Assembly: GCA_905182985.1 (NCBI GenBank)
Contig: CAJJDN010000092.1
Span: 170,788-234,787 of the forward strand
Reading direction: 5' to 3'
DNA length: 64,000 nt
DNA from: Paramecium sonneborni
Lineage: Eukaryota; Ciliophora; Oligohymenophorea; Peniculida; Parameciidae
Shown here piece after piece: positions 40,481 through 57,374 of this stretch (position 1 is its first letter; every line of letters starts with the position of its first letter). The translations under genes were made by a program, and so were the position numbers. The notes beneath the pieces were generated by a model. It saw only the letters and a program-made list of their open reading frames with translations, was not told where the DNA came from and made no database searches.

Positions 40481-41240
40481 AACTCAATACATTTTATTAT
40501 ATATAAATTCAATCAATCCATATTTATTACTTAAAAAATTATTTTTTATTTCTATTCTCTCATATTAATTTATTGACAAAGTATAAATATTTAGTTAAAA
40601 GAAATTAAAATAATAATTAATTATCTCATAAAAAGAAAAAAATTGAAAAATTGCAAAGTTTCTTTTATGGATTTCTAGTTTATTTTAATAAATTTAATTT
40701 ACCTAACTAATATCATTTTAATTAGACTTGATCCAAATTATAAAACTTTTTCAATTTAAGTTATACTTCCAGAGCTAAAGTTCTCTTCAACCTGCGTATA
40801 TAAATTTCAATATTTAATTAAATAATTTCAATTTTCATTTGAATAACAGAATTATTTGGATAAAAAAATTGAATTTCTAAAACTAATAAATTTAATAGAA
40901 ATTAAATATTAAGTGTTAGAAATATGTTTAGATTAGATTAAAACCATTAGTTGTATTCCCTTTTATAAGACTTTCAAGAATATGTTTACTCAAGTACTAT
41001 TGTTAGTAACCAAAGTATATCTTTCAAATTTAAATAAAATTTATGATTCTTCAATTTTATAATATTAATAAAGGCAAGCCTAAAATAGACAATGGAAATA
41101 TTCTCATAGTTATAAAGACTGCTATTTTTAAAAAGTTCTAAGATTCATTGATGAATCAATAATATTTATTTAATTCTGGTGAATTCTGATCTTATCTTAA
41201 TTTAATAGATAGTAATCTAATATCATAATTAATATAAATA
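40481..41240. other. Intergenic region
   Basis: 760 bp of AT-rich DNA. A 40-codon frame beginning MFRLDQNHQLYSLLQ at 40924 looks faintly protein-like but ends at 41046 and has no family. Otherwise nothing recognised. Confidence 0.4.
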
Positions 41241-43587
41241 ATGAGATAGTAATTAAAGGCTCTAAAAGAACTTCAAGAAGGTAAAATCTAAATAATCTCA
41301 AGATCTAAGTTTGATTGAAACATAAAAATATGAAAAGGCCATATCATTTATTGATAAGAAACTTGAGAATAATGAAAAGGATGGAGTACTTTATTATCAG
41401 AAAGGTACTCAATTAAAATTATTATTGAAAGGAGTGATACTTTTTTAAAAAGACGATTATCAATAGGCAATAGAGTATTTTATAAAAGCATTAGATTATG
41501 ATGTGGGAAATAATATTATTATATACAACCTAGGTATTTTAATTTTGAGAATTATAGGGATCTCTTATAAAGCTATTGGTAATTTTTAGGAAGCATTAAA
41601 TTAGTTTAATAAAAGTTTGAGTATTCATCCAAATAACAATAAAGTACTGTTTTTAAAGGGTAAAAAGAATTAAATAATTAGGGGATACATTAAGATAGAT
41701 GAAAAGATTTGAAGAAGCTGAAACTATTTTGTCTGAACTATATTAAATTGATAATAATAATGGTTAAGTTATTTCTGGATTAATTGAATTAAAATTGGAT
41801 TAGAATCTAATCAGTGATGCTTAATTCTATGCAGAAAAATTAGAATCTTTGAAGGAAATTGATATTGAGCTTTTGATCTAAATTGGTAATTAAAAAAAAT
41901 AAATATAATAGCATAAAGATTGATATTATCAAAGTTGGAATAATAGGCTTTGAAAGTACTTAACCTAATTCTATCTCATGATAATTAGATAATAGAGGCT
42001 TGGTATAGTTTTGGAATTCTATAATATAATTTAGATTAATTTACTGAAGCTTTGAAATCTTTTGAAAAAGTAATTGAATTAGATTCCTCAAATACTTCTG
42101 CAATGCTTTATTTAGCTTTATCTTTTGGATAATTGAATAGGTATCAAGATGCTGTATAAATATTTGGGTAATTATTGTAAATAAATCCAAAAGATGCAGC
42201 AATTTGGAATAATAAGGGTATTGCTTGCAAAGAATTGAAATAATTTCAACCAGCATTAACTTGCTTTAATTAGGCTTTATTGATAAATCCATCAAATCCT
42301 CTTTATAAAATTAATAAAGCTTTATTGATGATTGAAATCAATAAAGCAGAAGGTTTAAGATTACTTTAAGAAGCTAAGGATTCTTTTAATTCAGATTTAC
42401 TACTAGAAAATAATTAAGTGTTTACATCTACTAATATCAAGTATATGTAAGAATAATTTTAATTGTTGGAACAAAGTGGAAAAGATTCTAAATTATTAGA
42501 TGACTATACAATAGTTTAAACAAAAAATATAGATAGAAAGCTAAGTGATTAACGATTTTAATCAGCTCAAAAATAAGTTGTAAGACTTCCTACAGAAGAA
42601 GTTTAAAGTGAAATTTTTAATAATTAAGATTAAAAAAAAGAAATGAATGGCAGTTGCATTCAATAGAGTTGCTTAATTTAAGCTAATAGTAGTGATTTAA
42701 TTTAAATAGAAAATACTCTAATTGGAGGATAATAAGGAAGTTTTAAAAAAAAAAATACAAAATATAAAATTGAATAACTAACAAATTTATATCAATAATT
42801 AAATTAACAAATTAATACAATATAGTAATAGATATAATTGGTTGGATTAGACAAAAGAGCTTCAATTCATAAATAGTTATAAGAATTTTAAAAAAGTGCT
42901 GAAGGGCTGAATTAATTAGCATTTTATAAAGCATTTTTCTGGACTCTTTTTAATTATATATCAGCTTATGCAAATTAGAGTACTGGGCTCTTTCAACATA
43001 ATACTAATCAAACCATTGAAACAGCAACAGAAAAAACTGTTGATAATTTAGAAACTGGTTTAGCTATTGGAGTCAAAATATCAGCATCAATTCCATTAGT
43101 AAATACTATTTTATCTACTATTCATTCAGCTATTTAAACTACTTTCAAAATACATAAAGACAATAAACATTAAGATAGAATCGAAGCTATAAACGAAATC
43201 ATCTAAAAAAAAATTATTGGAATTAGTGATTTAGAATTATAAATATCTATTGCAGCTCTTGAACTTTCTATAAAAAAAAAAGATACAATTAAAAATTTAG
43301 AGTAAATAGAAAGGAAATAACCAAAAACTTTTTAAGAAGAAATGAATAAGATTATCAATCGAATGATAGATTCTAAATCATCTCTATACTAAGGTGGAGC
43401 TAGTCAAATTGGTTTAGAAGATGCTCTATATTGTTTAGGCTATTATTATTAAAATGGATTAATAGATTAAGATGAAGAACTCTCTTAGTAAATTATATCC
43501 ATAATTATTGAAAAAAAATATGTTTATCATAAAACTGAAATCACTGATTCAAGAGATTGCTTATCTTGTATTTGCTAAATCTAATGA
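41241..43587 (+). CDS. Tetratricopeptide-repeat protein
   Basis: Exactly 751 codons after removing introns 41281-41302, 41534-41557, 41660-41681 and 41886-41911. The first ~390 residues hold about eight TPR units (ISYKAIGNFQEALNQFNKSL; YSFGILQYNLDQFTEALKSF; NNKGIACKELKQFQPALTCF), which form protein-binding helical hairpins. A Gln-rich linker and coiled coil follow (~400-540). The C-terminal ~200 residues form a helical domain with a small-residue hydrophobic stretch (LETGLAIGVKISASIPLV). The tail ends in a Cys cluster (CLSCICQIQ) that could be lipid-modified (inference). No enzymatic motif was seen; an adaptor role is likely. Intron 2 is divisible by three and lacks a stop. Confidence 0.8.
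41534..41557 (+). other. 24-nt intron, divisible by three and stop-free
   Basis: It starts GTATTTTAAT and ends ATTATAG. Removing it joins NLG to ISYKAIG, restoring a clean TPR helix, so it is probably a true intron. If retained it would add eight residues without a TGA. Such introns are reported to be under-represented in Paramecium because nonsense-mediated decay cannot catch retention. Confidence 0.6.
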
Positions 43588-44267
43588 ATGATTTTGCTCT
43601 TTATATTTTACTGATTATTTGTATTTTTATTTTATTTGATATAAAATATATTGCTGGATTTATTTAAAAATTATTTCAGATATATATATGAATAATAGTT
43701 TTATCATTATTATCCATATCTAAAAATGATTATATATGTATGGGAATGTTTTGCTCATTAATACATTAGGTTAAAGATAGGCTGATCAAAAAATATTTAT
43801 GATTTTTTTATCACCTTAAAAAATTTAATTGAAATGAAAAATTTCTGATAATATGTGTAATTTTTCTATGTAAATATTCTCATTGTAGTTTTTTTTATGT
43901 ATTTTTAAAGTATTAATAAAAAAATTAGAAATATGAAATCCATTTTCTTTAATAAAAAGATTGATCATTGTGTGTTAAATAAAATAGAATGAATGAATTG
44001 ATAGGGAAGGAAATATTTGAATTGAATGAGGATGAGAAAATAAATAATTAAGGAAAAAAAAAAATGATCTGATAAAATTTTATGTTTGTAATTGCAGGAA
44101 ATTGGCGGGAAAAGAATAGATTTTAAAGGGGGAAGAGTAACACGAATGTTAAATGTAATTTTATTGGTTGATTATAATTTTATAGGGATTTTTTTGTATT
44201 GAAATTTTAATTAAAAAAAAAGCATTGAATCTCAATTTAAATAACAAAATACATTAGCATAAAACAA
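43588..44267. other. Intergenic region with an E2F-like site
   Basis: 680 bp of AT-rich DNA before the HMG-box gene. The main feature is a GC-rich E2F-like motif at 44102-44113; a second GC-rich stretch (aaagggggaagag) follows at about 44127. No reading frame of interest was seen. Confidence 0.45.
44102..44113 (+). promoter_or_regulatory. E2F-like site upstream of the HMG-box gene
   Basis: The sequence ttggcgggaaaa matches the classic E2F/DP binding core TTTSSCGC with flanking GGGAAA. It lies 155 bp before the HMG-box ATG. Such a GC core is rare by chance in this DNA. Activity is inferred only from the match. Confidence 0.45.
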
Positions 44268-44696
44268 ATGACAGATAATAATACTAAAAAGGTATATATA
44301 TAAATTAATAATTTGTTTAGGAAGCACCACCAAAAAGACCATAATGTGCATTCTTTATTTACAAATAGGAGGTGTACTAATAAGTTAAGGATGCCAATCC
44401 TGGCAAGAAAATGACCGATATAACTAAAATCATTTCTGAATAGTATAAACAACTACCAAAGGATAAAATTGATTAATATGAATAGAAGTATAAGGATAGT
44501 AAAGCTATCTTTGAAAAAGAAAAGAAGTTCTTATATCTATTTACATTTTTATAGAGTTTATGAGGATAAATATGGAAAGATTAAGAATGAAAGAAAGAAG
44601 AAGAAGGATGACACTAAAGCTACCAAAAAACCTTAAAATAAAAAATAGAAGAAATAAGAATCTGAAGAAGATGAGAGCAGTGAAGATGATGATTGA
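44268..44696 (+). CDS. HMG-box DNA-binding protein
   Basis: Exactly 124 codons after removing introns 44292-44320 (29 nt) and 44527-44554 (28 nt). A single HMG box spans about residues 12-80: APPKRPQCAFFIYKQEVYQQ, KKMTDITKIISEQYKQLP, then KDKIDQYEQKYKDSKAIFEK. It is followed by a Lys-rich linker and an acidic tail ending SEEDESSEDDD. This box-plus-acidic-tail layout fits HMGB-type proteins, which bend DNA and bind chromatin without strict sequence preference, in the nucleus. Length is normal for a one-box protein. An E2F-like site upstream suggests S-phase expression (inference). The TLDc gene starts only 40 bp downstream. Confidence 0.9.
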
Positions 44697-44736
44697 AATA
44701 ATTTATATTTTAATAAATAAATATTTTAATTTTACA

Positions 44737-46216
44737 ATGGGAGGATCTAAGTCAAAAGCAATAAAGAAACATGCAAAAGTTGCATTTACAGATTCTGAAC
44801 TTGAAATTTTGGAAGTCTATTTTGAATTATTGAAATGTCATGATTAAATGTACAAATTCAATACAATATGATCAAAATAGAAACGGATATTTGACATAAA
44901 AATCAATGGTCCAAGAATTTCCTGAAAACCCTGATTTCTCAATTAAACTATATAATTGGATGAGAGAACGATGCAAGAATTAACAGATAGATTATACAAA
45001 TTTTGTAATCACGTGTATTGAATTAAAATTAATATTAAGTGGAGCTTCTATTAAAAGATTAATAGGAATATTATTTAAGTGATTACAAATTTAGAGTTCT
45101 AGAGAAATTTGAGTTATTTGCATTAATAAGTTTAGGATGTTTAGAAAATGAGAAGGAAGCAATTAATAGGTATTCAATATTAAATAAATTAAGATTCCAA
45201 GTAAGTTACTCTTAAGGTAGTACAGTGATTAAAGAACTTTTGAATATGTATTATTTTAACAAGGAAGTGACTAATAGCTAAAGAAATGATTTGGCAGCTC
45301 GAAGTGTTGCAAATTCTATTTTTGATTAAAAAGCATCATTACCATTTAATTAATTTATTGGATAAGCCAAATAGTAACTAATTTATGCTAATAAAATGTG
45401 CAAATTGTATTTTACTAAGAAATTTATTTAACCTCATCTTAAATATGGAATTCCAACTTTAACATCTTCAAGTTTTATTTTAAATGATAAAATACTTGCA
45501 TTATTACAAATGAGTTCTCCAGACTTTAACAGAATAAAATAACTAGATCTTAAATTCTCATCATCAGTAGGATATGATGATTTAGAACATATTACTGAGA
45601 TAATAATTGAATCCCAATAACCATTGTTATTTATTTTTAGAAATAGGGAAGATGAAACATAAAATGATAGTTTCCAACAATAAATCTTTGGAGCTTACAT
45701 TAGTATTGATTAAACAATAGAGACTCATTTTATTAGAAAATAATAGAAAGATCCTATGGGTAATGTTTATAATTATTATTATATAGGAATCCTCTATAAT
45801 CCTAATGATTAAGTATCCCTTTATTTTGGAGATGAGAAAAGCTTTCTCTTTTCTTTATAACCTAAATATCAATTATTTATGAGTACATTTGATATGAAAT
45901 CAAAATAATGCTTTGCTTATATAAATAGTAGAGCTTTTAATTTGAAAGTGCCATAACCCTATGGATTAGGTTTTGGAGGAGATGGAAAAGGAAATTTTAG
46001 AATTTGGATTGATGAAAATTTGAAAGGAAATGCAACAAATCGCATAAATAATTCATGTGATTAAACTTATGAAATGGGTTATTTATTAGAACCTCATATT
46101 GAGTTTTTAAATGTATATATTTATTTTTAAGTTAGTTAACTTCAATTGAGATTTGGGGGGTTTTATTCGAAGAAAAAGAAACTAGAAATTCTAGTCAAAA
46201 TAAATTCAGAAATTGA
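44737..46216 (+). CDS. TLDc-domain protein with possible EF-hand
   Basis: Starts MGGSKSKAIKKHAK, where a Gly at position 2 could be N-myristoylated. Proposed introns: 44850-44880 (31 nt), 45015-45039 (25 nt), perhaps 45170-45193 (24 nt) and 46113-46135 (23 nt). The C-terminal ~200 residues are a TLDc domain: QQIFGAYISID, VSLYFGDEKSFLFSL, GLGFGGDGKGNFRIWID, ending HIEFLNLTSIEIWGV. TLDc proteins (OXR1, NCOA7, TBC1D24 relatives) are linked to oxidative-stress resistance and regulation of the vacuolar proton pump. The first proposed intron overlaps sequence that would encode an EF-hand-like loop (YDQNRNGYLT), so the exon structure there is uncertain. With the three firm introns the length is 467 codons. 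Confidence 0.8.
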
Positions 46217-46392
46217 TTTACATAATTGATTGATAAAAATTATTAAAGATATTAAAATAGTAAGATGATAAAGTTTCATAAATTAAATAAAAATGATCCT
46301 TTTCAAAAAAATATCTAGATAGAATATTTTATTTTTTTTGTACTAAAAAAATGTTCATTTTTAATTCTTTTTAAATATTAATATTTTGAAAA

Positions 46393-49270
46393 ATGGCACA
46401 GAATTTGATGATGACTTGTAGATTAAATAAAGCGAATGATAATTCTATTTACAATATATCACATAAAAGAATTTATAAGCCTATAGAATTAGAATTGCAA
46501 ACATCAGGGGGTTTTAAGGTCGTTAAAAATTCATTTTAACATTAAGATGATTAATAAAATTTTGATTAAAGGTAAAAATATCCATTAAATTCAAAAAATA
46601 TATTTGATGGAGGATTTCTTTCTGAAGATTAAGAATTTTAGAATTTACATAAAACAAGAAAAGAGATGAATGAAAGTAAGAGATAAATAGATTAGATAAT
46701 ATAATAACATAATCATTTAGGTTTATTAAATGTTATATTATTTAATTGTAAGTAGTAAATAGATGGATAATATAATACAATTTATAATGGTAATAGAATT
46801 AAAATAATGATATGTATAACTATGTATTCTGAGAAATTATCTGAATTAGAGAAATCTTTGAATGGGATTGGAAAGAATATTGATTATTTTTTAGAAATGT
46901 ATTATTATCTGTGAAATTAGTGGAATAGCACCACATTAAATAGCAGTGACAGTAATATTTGATGGTATAATAAATGTTTGTAATATTCCTGGAGCATATC
47001 GTGATAATATAATTCGTACTAATTGAATATTAAATTTAGCTTATTTTTAAAGTGAAATAGATAAAAAGTATGGAATAGATTCTTAAAAAACATTGACATA
47101 TTAATATAATATGTATTCTGAATAATGGAAAAGATTTTAGGATTATAAGCCTGAGAATATAAAATATTTAAGAGCACATCCTGATGAATTATTAAAAAAA
47201 TATAAGAAACATAGAGAGGCTTTAAAAAAAACGATGATAAGGTTGAAAGGACCTTAATATAATTTTGTGGAATAAGATGAATATATAGAATAGAATATAG
47301 TTGATGCAATGGAAGATTAATATTATAGAGCAAAAACATATTTAGAGAATAGAAAGAATACTTCATGGGTATATTAGGATGCCTTGCATCATAAAAGTTC
47401 AGAAGGTACTTTACCAATATTTTACACATTTAAATTTACAAATGGATCAAAATTATCATCTCATATGTGGTTTTTTAAAGGTTTTTGTTAAGAAATTTAA
47501 CCAGATTATTGTGTATTAATGGATGTTGGAGCTAATCCTGAAAAAGATGCAATATTTTAATTAATAATGTCTATGGAAGAAAATCCAAAATTAGGTGGAG
47601 TTTGTGGAACAATGAGAGTTTAAATTGAAGAAGATGATAAAGATGATGTTGATCTAGATATAGTAACAAATATTTTAGTAAATAAAGTATTTTCAATATA
47701 AAAATGTTAATCTTGTGAATATGATATTGCACATTTACTTGATAAATAAGCAGAATCAGCACTTGATTTTATTCATGTTTTACCTGGAGCATTTTCTGCT
47801 TATAGATATAATGCATTCTTTAATAATTATCATGATAATTAGAATAATGCAAATACATCTAATCAACATGTTCAAGTAAATTAAAACGATAAGGAAAAAA
47901 TTTTAGATAAATATTTGAGATAAGTATTAGATTAAAATTATGAACATTAAACTCTTTAAGAAGCAAATATGTTTTTAGCTGAAGATAGAGTACTTTGTAA
48001 ATTACTTTATTGTAATGGATATTATTTGAGATACATTCCTAATTCATTTGTTTATGTTGATCCTTGTCCTTCACTTAAATTATTGATTTTATAAAGAAGA
48101 AGATGGATAAATGGATCATGGCATGCTTTATCATATATATCTGATAATTATGATCAAGATTTAAGAACTAGTAAACATTCTTGGTGGGATAAATAAAAAT
48201 TTATATTTTCTATTACTCAAGCTAAAATTTAATAACTTATGATTTATTTTATGGAATCATTTTAAGTTCTATGGCTATATATGATTATGTATGCTATTGT
48301 AGATACAGGAGATCTTGGCTTAAACAATTTTATAATCTCCACAGTTATTGCTTTTTATGTTTTTCTAATTTTTATGATTATATATTTGTCTATTAATTAT
48401 GATCCTGCTTTAATTAGATAATTAGAAACACCAGAAAAATAAAAAGCAGAAGTAGATTATTATTTTTCCAGATTATTTTTTGTATCAACTTGTTTAGGAT
48501 TTATCAGTCTTGGCACTGTTGTGTACACTGTTTATTTATTAATAACAGAAATATTCTTCAATTATGGATTTAATGATATAGTTGAAAAACCTCAAGTTCC
48601 ATAAAGTTATTATTTAGTTCTTGTTGTTGTATCAATAGGTGCAATAGTCTTACCAATTTTATCATCTATTTTTTAATTACCATAAAACATATTTAATGCT
48701 GCCTTAACAATGATACCATACTTTTATTATTAACCTACTTATATGCATTTATTTGTTGTCTATTCATTTTGTAGAATTGATGATTTATCTTGGGGTACTA
48801 AAGGATTAACAAATGCAGGTTCAAGTTCAGTCAATTCAGATAAAGCATTTTAAAAATTTAAGTTTTTATTAACTTGGCTTGTATTAAATACTATCTTTAC
48901 TGCTGTTTTGTTGATATTATTTTAGATTTAAATATACTTGCTTCCATAAGGACTTATTTTATTTATTTCAGTTATATTAACAATTCTTACAATCGTCAAA
49001 GGATTTTTAGCCTTATGGTATAGAGTTAAATTTTGTTTCATTGACAGAAACATGAAATTATATATAAAAGATAAATCTCGACATAAAACTTTGAAAGATC
49101 AGTAAGAAAATTTTAATAGAATAAAAACAGCTCTAAAACAATAAATCCAGAGTAACTAAAATATATACACCCAACATAATGAAAATAACTTTGATGATCC
49201 TCTCAAAAACAGTTACATAAGAGCATCGATATTTACTGCCTATTTAGAACACTATTTTAAATAAAAGTGA
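46393..49270 (+). CDS. CHS: Chitin synthase (GT2 family)
   Basis: Exactly 944 codons after removing introns 46899-46920 (22 nt) and 47016-47039 (24 nt). It polymerises UDP-N-acetylglucosamine into chitin at a membrane. Visible family motifs: KIMICITMYSE at the start of the catalytic region, CVLMDVGANP (substrate-binding Asp), FLAEDRVL (catalytic ED) and LQRRRWINGSWHA (the QRRRW motif, whose Gln is coded by TAA). After the catalytic core come several membrane spans (residues ~590-850) with YSFCRIDDLSWGTKG, the conserved WGT segment, between them. The N-terminal ~140 residues are polar and Q-rich; the C-terminus is charged. No myosin head is present. Ciliates make chitin in cyst walls or loricas, so a role in wall or cyst formation is possible (inference). 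Confidence 0.93.
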
Positions 49271-50922
49271 TAATAGGCACATATTTTTATAAAAATTATT
49301 ATTATAATTTAAATTAAATAGAACAAAACTATTTTTTTTTAAATGGTTATTATTTGGAATAACTTTCATTTAAATTAATTGATTAGTATTTTAAAATTTA
49401 TCTCTTTATTCAAAGAATTCTTTCTTGCTTCTTTTTCTTTATCTTATTATATCAAATCAATTGTCATACTAAAACTTATTGTATAAAATTCTCAATAATA
49501 GAAATTTTTAGCAAACAAAAATCAATGTGATACTCAAATAATTCTTTTATATTATAAAACTTTGTTCCAGTCATTCTTACTGATTAATAAAATTATCAAA
49601 TAATTCTATCTACAAGAGATTTTCCATTCAATATTTATTAGATCTTTAATCAAATATACAAATATCCATTTATATTAAGATAAAAAAATTCAAATCCTTA
49701 AAAGTATTTTGATCATTAAATTCATAAATATACCTTAATTTTGATATAATTTGACCATTATCAAATATAATTGATATTCATTATTCCGATTAACAAAGAA
49801 ATATTAGCTATTTTTTTATTATTCATATAAATTATAAACTTCTAAATTCAATCTTGAATACTAAATCATTTGGTTGACTATATAGAATTTATAATAATTA
49901 ACCTTATACAGTGAAAGAAATAATTCTAAATTTCACATATTTATAATCCATTTAGATATTTTTATAATTCAAGTATTATGAGAATTGAAACTATTATTTT
50001 TATTGTCTACAATACCAACTTCTTTGGATATATTTGTAATTATCAAATGAATTATAATGGAAATAATATAGAAGTAATATTTATATTTTAACAACAAAAT
50101 ATTAATAATTATAATAACTTCTATAAATCATTTACAATATGAAAAGTGTTGTATCTAATAAACAAAATAAGTATAATAGATAACTATACTGTCGATTTCT
50201 TTGAAGTCAAGATTGTTCTTGTTCCATTTTTTTCAAATTGAAATTAAAATATAATTTGATAAAAATTAAGGATTAATTAAAAATATCAATAAATTTTATC
50301 ATGTTATTTTGAAATTTAATTTTAAATTGACTCCTAATAATTATTTTGCTCTATATGATAGATTATAAAAATATTTAACAGATTATTAAGATATCAGACA
50401 GTTAATTAAATCTCTTTTGAAATATATTCCTAGATTAATTATTGGATGAAGAATTAAAGATCTATCTAAAGTTTTAATAAGACTTTTAAATTGAACGAAT
50501 GATAAATTTGATGGGGCTGTTTTGTATTCATTTTATAATATATTTTTTATATCATATTTTAAAATTTTAATAAATATACTTTTATTTTAAACATTAAATG
50601 TATTAAGATATCTTAGTGATATATTTTAAAAATAAAATCGCTATTTTGATAATTCAATTATTTGGATTGAAACATGGATAGAACAGTGAGAATTTATATT
50701 TTATAATTAGTATATGATTTATGATTTTACCAATAAATAATAATAGAGGAATTATTTTGAATATTTATTTACAATCTTTAAGAGTAATTTGATTGGATAG
50801 AAATGCAAAAATGAGAATAATGATTGCTCTTACTGTAAAAATTCGAGATTTTATAATTATGAAAAACCTGGTTATGAAATATATATAATAATATACATTT
50901 TTATTTTTATATATACATATTA
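49271..50922. other. Long intergenic region with a possible gene fragment
   Basis: 1.65 kb. On the plus strand about 80 codons ending in TGA at 50447-50449 look coding (FKLTPNNYFALYDRLQKYLT, then RQLIKSLLKYIPRLIIG), but no start or splice pattern joins them to anything. On the minus strand between 49600 and 49780 short pieces (DNGQIISKLRYIYEFND) also look protein-like, in broken frames. Both may be remnants of decayed genes. No confident gene is annotated. Confidence 0.4.
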
Positions 50923-52810
50923 ATGAATAGAACTCAAAGTTGTCGAATGGTGCAAAGTAACAAATTATTAGAACTATTGAAAAAAAAGAAGAAAGCTGAG
51001 TCATAAAATCCAAGTTTGAGTCCAAGATAGTAATTATCTCCTGCAAGATTAGTAAAACTAAAATCTCCAAAACAAATTGATGTTTAGAAATGTAATAACC
51101 AAAGTGTTATACTAATTTAGTTGTAACAGCTGCTGTAAAACTAAAAGGTGTTTCTTATATGAGAACCTTAAATAGTGATAGAGACAATTATGAACTTATA
51201 ATAGCGCTAATAACATAGGAAAAACAGTAAATAATGTTATAAAATAGATATATTGTTCCAATAGGATTGGATCAAAGTACAACAGATCTTTATTAGAAGT
51301 TAATAACTAAGATGAGTTTTCATGATCCTTAAAATTATGAAAAGATTGCATATTTTTAAAGCTATACATAAAATTACAATGTGGATTATTACTTGTCATT
51401 AGATGATAAACCTTTATAAGTGTTTAGCAATGGGAGAACTTTAAAATTGGTTCCAATTTATTATAATGAAATTCAAAGTAATTCTTTTGATGATTATATA
51501 TTGATAAAATGTATTGGTGTGGGGTAGAGATTTAAAATTTTGTAGTGGTTTTTCGAGAGTGTATATGGTAAAGTCAAAAAAGAATGGACAATTCTATGCG
51601 ATGAAAATAATAGATAAAATGTTTATAACAAACAACAATAAAGAGAATATGATAAACAATGAAAAATTGATAATGAGTAATTTGAATAGTTAATTTTTGA
51701 CAAGACTTCATTGTTCATTTGAAACTAAATATTATTTGGTTTTTGTGATGGAGTATTTTAAATAGATATTTTAGTTATTGTCATGGAGGTGAATTATTTT
51801 TTCATCTTAGAAAAATGGGAACTTTAAATGAAGAAGTTGCTAAACAATACTTTGTATAATTATGTTTAGCAATCTATTATCTTCATGAATAAAATATAAT
51901 ATATAGAGATTTAAAACCAGAAAATATCTTATTAGATATAGATGGGTATATTAAATTGTCTGATTTTGGTCTTTCAAAACCAAATATGACGAGAGATAAA
52001 TCAAGTTATTCTTTTTGTGGATCTCCTGAATATATGTCACCTGAAATGGTATCTAAAAGAGGACATAATCATATGTTAGATTGCTATAGTTTAGGAACAG
52101 TTTTGTATGAATTTATATATGGGTATCCACCATATTATGATTCGAAATTATAAAACATTTTAAACTCAATTTAATATGATAAATTAGAATTTCCTGATCA
52201 TATTAAAATAAGTGATTAACTTTAAAATCTTTTGACTAATTTATTAATTAAAGATTAAAATTAAAGATTAGGAAAAAATAATGGAATTGAAGATATTTTA
52301 AAACATTAATGGTTGAATAATTTTGATTACACAGCCCTTTACAAAAAATAGTTAAATATAAGTTATAAACCTTTGCCCCTTTAAACAAATTTTAATACTG
52401 TAGAATTCAATAAAGGGGATAAAGAATTTTAATAAAAATTGTAAGATAATTTGTATAGAGAAAAATAAGCAAAGTTTGAATAAATTTTCCCAAACTTCGA
52501 TTATATTTCAATTTAAATTAAAAGTAAAAGAGAGTAGTTTATTGAGAAGATTAAATATACTAGTTTAAAATCTACTCTGTAAACTGGTATCATTAAAAAT
52601 AAAATTTAAACTCTTTCTTTAAATGGTAAAAACATATAAATTTACTTTAATATAGCCCCTTAATTAAGTGCAATATGTCCAAAATTTTAATCTGTAAAGA
52701 ACTCATCGATAGCATAATCTTCTTCTACTTAATCTTTTAGAAATTCTTCATCTAGTAAGAGATTTAATACCGATTATGACATTCAGAAATTACTAAAATT
52801 TAAATAATGA
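50923..52810 (+). CDS. AGC-type protein Ser/Thr kinase
   Basis: Exactly 606 codons after removing introns 51104-51129, 51524-51545 and 51753-51774. A basic, Ser-rich head of ~190 residues precedes the kinase domain (~190-445): glycine loop IGVGGFSRVYMVKSK, Lys in YAMKII, MDYCHGGELFFHLRK, catalytic YRDLKPENILL, SDFGLSK, and activation segment SFCGSPEYMSPEM with a phosphorylatable Ser in place of the usual Thr. The tail carries FPNFDYIS, a hydrophobic motif with Asp at the phospho-site, as in kinases that mimic phosphorylation there. It phosphorylates protein Ser/Thr; substrates are unknown. The C-terminal ~100 residues are basic and Ser-rich. It lies 112 bp upstream of the PI3-kinase gene on the same strand. 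AGC kinases often act downstream of PI3K, but co-location alone is weak evidence. Confidence 0.92.
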
Positions 52811-52922
52811 AGATAAATTATTATTTGTTTATATATATTTTTTTTATTAGACTCCATTTATTTAGTTAATTTTAAAAGTATATTTCTTAAAATGGGATTC
52901 TTAATTATATAAATTAAAATAT

Positions 52923-57213
<4,291 letters not shown>

Positions 57214-57374
57214 TTATTTAATAGAATAATAGACTCATTTAAATTGTTATTTTTTTAATCTTCTAAAAAAATTATTAAATTTATTCTTTAAGTTCATTCA
57301 AATCTAATTATTTTTATGATAATAGAATTTTTCAAAAATTGCAACTCTTTTTAAAGTTTTATTATCCATAATTC

